Source: Pseudidiomarina tainanensis
Lineage (GTDB): Bacteria; Pseudomonadota; Gammaproteobacteria; Enterobacterales; Alteromonadaceae
Assembly (NCBI RefSeq): GCF_004214835.1
Contig: NZ_PIQJ01000001.1
Span: forward strand, 1,116,001 to 1,180,000
Direction: 5' to 3'
Length of the DNA stretch: 64,000 bases
Positions 62,179 through 64,000 of this stretch are shown piece by piece (within the stretch, counting starts at the first letter, position 1; each line of letters begins with the position of its first letter). The notes below the pieces were generated by a model, which saw only the letters and a program-made list of their open reading frames with translations, was not told the origin of the DNA and did not search any database. The translations under genes and the position numbers were made by a program.

Positions 62179-62199
62179 CGATTGGTGAAATAATATACA
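62171..62199 (+). promoter_or_regulatory. Promoter of the small lipoprotein gene
   Basis: TTTACA (62171-62176) and TATACA (62194-62199) are exactly 17 bases apart, giving a good sigma-70 match 40 bases before ATG 62239. The -35 lies in the second unit of a tandem repeat. Confidence 0.6.
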
Positions 62200-62238
62200 G
62201 TTCATTTAATTCCATTTTTAAGGTAAAAAAATACCCGC

Positions 62239-62631
62239 ATGAAAGCTAAGGTCTTTATTTTCGCGCTTTTGAGCGTTTTCATGTTAAGTAGTTGTGAACA
62301 ACAACAACCACTTCAACAGCATAGAACAAAAGCAGAAATCTTCCATAAGTTTGATCCGGATCAACCTCGGGTAGAGGAGCCCTTTGTCATCACTTTGACG
62401 GCGCCAACAGATGTGCAGCTGGAAAATGGGAAAATTGAAGGTATCTCTATGTATATGGGGAGTATTCCGCTGGTTATCGAACAGATTACGGCAAGCGAAT
62501 GGCAGGCCCAAGTATGGTTGGGCGCATGTAGTGATCCGCAAATGCAATGGCAGGTCACGGTGCCTTGGTATAACACCGCAACGTCAGCGCGTGGGGTTTA
62601 TGTTTTTCAATTCATGACTGAAACCAATTGA
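62239..62631 (+). CDS. Small lipoprotein of unknown function, divergent from ccoN
   Basis: 130 residues. Signal peptide MKAKVFIFALLSVFMLSSC with a lipobox LSSC, so probably lipid-anchored at C19. The mature part predicts a small beta-sandwich: EEPFVITLTAP, EGISMYMGSIPLVIEQ, and SEWQAQVWLGACSDPQMQWQV, with a further Cys and several Met. This pattern resembles FixH/YtkA-like domains but no named family can be assigned. It is divergent from the cbb3 operon, so a role in copper or oxidase assembly is possible (inference). Confidence 0.8.
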   Translation: MKAKVFIFALLSVFMLSSCEQQQPLQQHRTKAEIFHKFDPDQPRVEEPFVITLTAPTDVQLENGKIEGISMYMGSIPLVIEQITASEWQAQVWLGACSDPQMQWQVTVPWYNTATSARGVYVFQFMTETN

Positions 62632-62704
62632 AACAATTAATACAAGTGTCAAATTTAACTGCATGCTATAGTTTTTTCGGTAACAATTTTAACAAGGTGG
62701 CTAC

Positions 62705-63172
62705 ATGTCTATCGCTTTAATATGGATTTTAGTTGGTGTTGCGCTGATTATTTCGGAGCTATTACTGACCAGTGTCGTTGCGGTGTTTTTGGGGATTGGT
62801 GCAATCGTAACAGGGTTGTTAATACACTGGGGTTTGGTTGATGATTTGGCAATGCAATTTGCGATTTTCGGAATTGTTAGCTTGGTTAGCCTGTTATTGG
62901 CAAGAGGCCGTATAAAGCGCTGGTTTACTGGCTATACGGCTGATGAAGACGAAACAAAACCCAATTTCCAGCGCGATATAGGTGCACGGGTAACTGTTGT
63001 AAAAGCATTTAATCACGGCGCTGGGCGCGTCGTTTTGAATGGTGTTCAATGGGATGCCTTTTCAGAAGATGACCTGCAGGTGGGAGATACCGCTTGGGTC
63101 GTGGCAAACGAAGGAATTCAGCTTACGGTGCAAAAAGAACGCATCCAATCTAAGGAGAACAATAAATCATGA
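62705..63172 (+). CDS. NfeD family membrane protein
   Basis: 155 residues: two to three N-terminal membrane helices (to about residue 68) and a C-terminal OB-fold (GARVTVVKAFNHGAGRVVLNGVQWDA). NfeD proteins pair with stomatin-like proteins, as here, and are linked to membrane protease control. ACAAGGTG precedes ATG 62705. It overlaps the next gene by ATGA. Confidence 0.92.
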   Translation: MSIALIWILVGVALIISELLLTSVVAVFLGIGAIVTGLLIHWGLVDDLAMQFAIFGIVSLVSLLLARGRIKRWFTGYTADEDETKPNFQRDIGARVTVVKAFNHGAGRVVLNGVQWDAFSEDDLQVGDTAWVVANEGIQLTVQKERIQSKENNKS

Positions 63173-64000
63173 ACGCCACGAATATCGAAACAATTCTAGC
63201 CGTCGGCTTTGCCTTAGCCGTCGTCATTATCATTTTAAAATCGGCACGAATTGTGCCGCAGCGCTCGAATTACGTGATTGAGCGGCTGGGTAAGTACAGT
63301 CGTACGCTCGATTCGGGATTCCATATTCTTATTCCGTTTATCGATAAAGTAGCTTATCAGCACGTTTTAAAAGAAGAAGTTATCGATGTTGAACGACAAG
63401 CGTGTGTTACCCGCGATAATATTCAAGTTGGTATCAACGGCGTGCTCTACATTCAAGTCGTTGATGCGCATAAAGCCAGTTATGGTATCAACGATTATCG
63501 TTATGCGGCGTCGCAGCTTGCACAAACAACAATGCGTTCAGTGATTGGTCAAACGGATCTTGATAAAACCTTCGAAGAACGAGCACGAATTAATGAAATT
63601 GTGGTTCAGGCGCTAGATGAGGCAGCGGCACCATGGGGCATTAAAGTTTTACGTTACGAAATTTCTGACATCGAATTACCGATGAGTATTAAGGATGCGC
63701 TTGAGCAACAAATGCGCGCTGAGCGTGAGCGTCGTGCGGCAATTGCTAAGTCAGAAGGTGAACGACAAGCAATGATCAACGTTTCTGAGGGTCATAAGCA
63801 AGAAGTCATCAATTTGTCAGAAGCAGAAAAACAGAAGCAAATTAATGAAGCTGAAGGCCGTGCACGAGAAATTGAATTAATTGCCGAAGCTACCGCTGAA
63901 GGGCTTGGCAAAATAGCCCAAGCGATTCAACAACCAGGCGGGCAAGATGCTGTTAGCCTGCGCGTTGCCGAACAATATGTGAAAGAATTCGGTAACTTAG
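63169..64000 (+). CDS. SPFH/stomatin family protein, QmcA-like (partial, runs off the window)
   Basis: 277 residues are visible from ATG 63169; the frame is open at the window end. One N-terminal membrane helix (about 8-25) is followed by the SPFH/band-7 domain (IVPQRSNYVIERLGKYSRTL, GFHILIPFIDKVAY) and a long charged helical region (RAERERRAAIAKSEGERQA). It resembles E. coli QmcA, which is encoded beside the NfeD-type ybbK partner and binds FtsH. The overlap with NfeD indicates coupled translation. Confidence 0.93.
   Translation, partial: MNATNIETILAVGFALAVVIIILKSARIVPQRSNYVIERLGKYSRTLDSGFHILIPFIDKVAYQHVLKEEVIDVERQACVTRDNIQVGINGVLYIQVVDAHKASYGINDYRYAASQLAQTTMRSVIGQTDLDKTFEERARINEIVVQALDEAAAPWGIKVLRYEISDIELPMSIKDALEQQMRAERERRAAIAKSEGERQAMINVSEGHKQEVINLSEAEKQKQINEAEGRAREIELIAEATAEGLGKIAQAIQQPGGQDAVSLRVAEQYVKEFGNL

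Noticed and set aside
62015-62238. FNR box upstream of ccoN
   Set aside because: The only TTGAT (near 62028) is not followed by ATCAA at the correct spacing.

Overview
The window reads as chromosomal core sequence from a marine-type gammaproteobacterium of the Alteromonadales. The combination of a short-form tyrosine catabolic cluster, leucine dehydrogenase, class II DAHP synthase, cbb3 oxidase and Enterobacteria-like synteny (yceF-yceD-rpmF-plsX-fab, sppA-ansA/ydjA, ppsR/ppsA, mnmA-hflD-purB, ttcA-uspE) suggests an Idiomarinaceae-like genome. This placement is inferred from gene content and synteny, not computed. I see no phage, IS, CRISPR, tRNA or rRNA, and no defence or secretion island.

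Layout. 1-4480: end of a TyrR-type regulator, then hppD-hmgA-fahA-maiA for tyrosine/homogentisate degradation, preceded by candidate TyrR boxes. 4537-10626: a secreted S9 peptidase convergent with rne (RNase E), which has a long leader. 10627-22460: rluC-HAD phosphatase, yceF-yceD-rpmF-plsX-fabH-fabD-fabG-acpP, then pabC-mltG-tmk-holB-pilZ-tatD. fabF is missing from its usual place between acpP and pabC. 22496-28940: sppA-ansA-sodium symporter, a divergent YdjA-like nitroreductase, and asnS. 29024-34123: bioA divergent from bioBFCD, with a BirA-type operator between them. 34112-45558: pepE, htpX, class II DAHP synthase, a DUF1338 protein, ppsR/ppsA, a YdiJ-type FAD/Fe-S dehydrogenase and leucine dehydrogenase. 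45780-54843: a small conserved protein, rluE-mnmA-hflD-purB-roxA, a membrane protein paired with a Bax-like glucosaminidase, ttcA and uspE. 54913-62014: the cbb3 oxidase block ccoNOQP-ccoHIS plus a SafE-like membrane protein. 62239-64000: a small lipoprotein, NfeD and the start of a stomatin-type protein.

How the parts fit. Tyrosine goes via 4-hydroxyphenylpyruvate to homogentisate, maleylacetoacetate, fumarylacetoacetate, and then fumarate plus acetoacetate. The DAHP synthase and PEP synthase feed the opposite, biosynthetic direction. The fab cluster supplies ACP-bound chains that BioC and its partners use to start biotin synthesis. The cco block encodes oxidase subunits together with copper delivery and assembly factors.

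No clearly novel multi-gene system is visible. The points most worth checking are: five convergent gene pairs whose coding ends overlap with no room for a terminator; absence of fnr and ccoG from the cco neighbourhood and of fabF from the fab cluster; a terminator between ccoP and ccoH; a tandem 20-bp repeat lying on a lipoprotein promoter next to ccoN; and several unlabelled operators (TyrR-, BirA- and LiuR-like).
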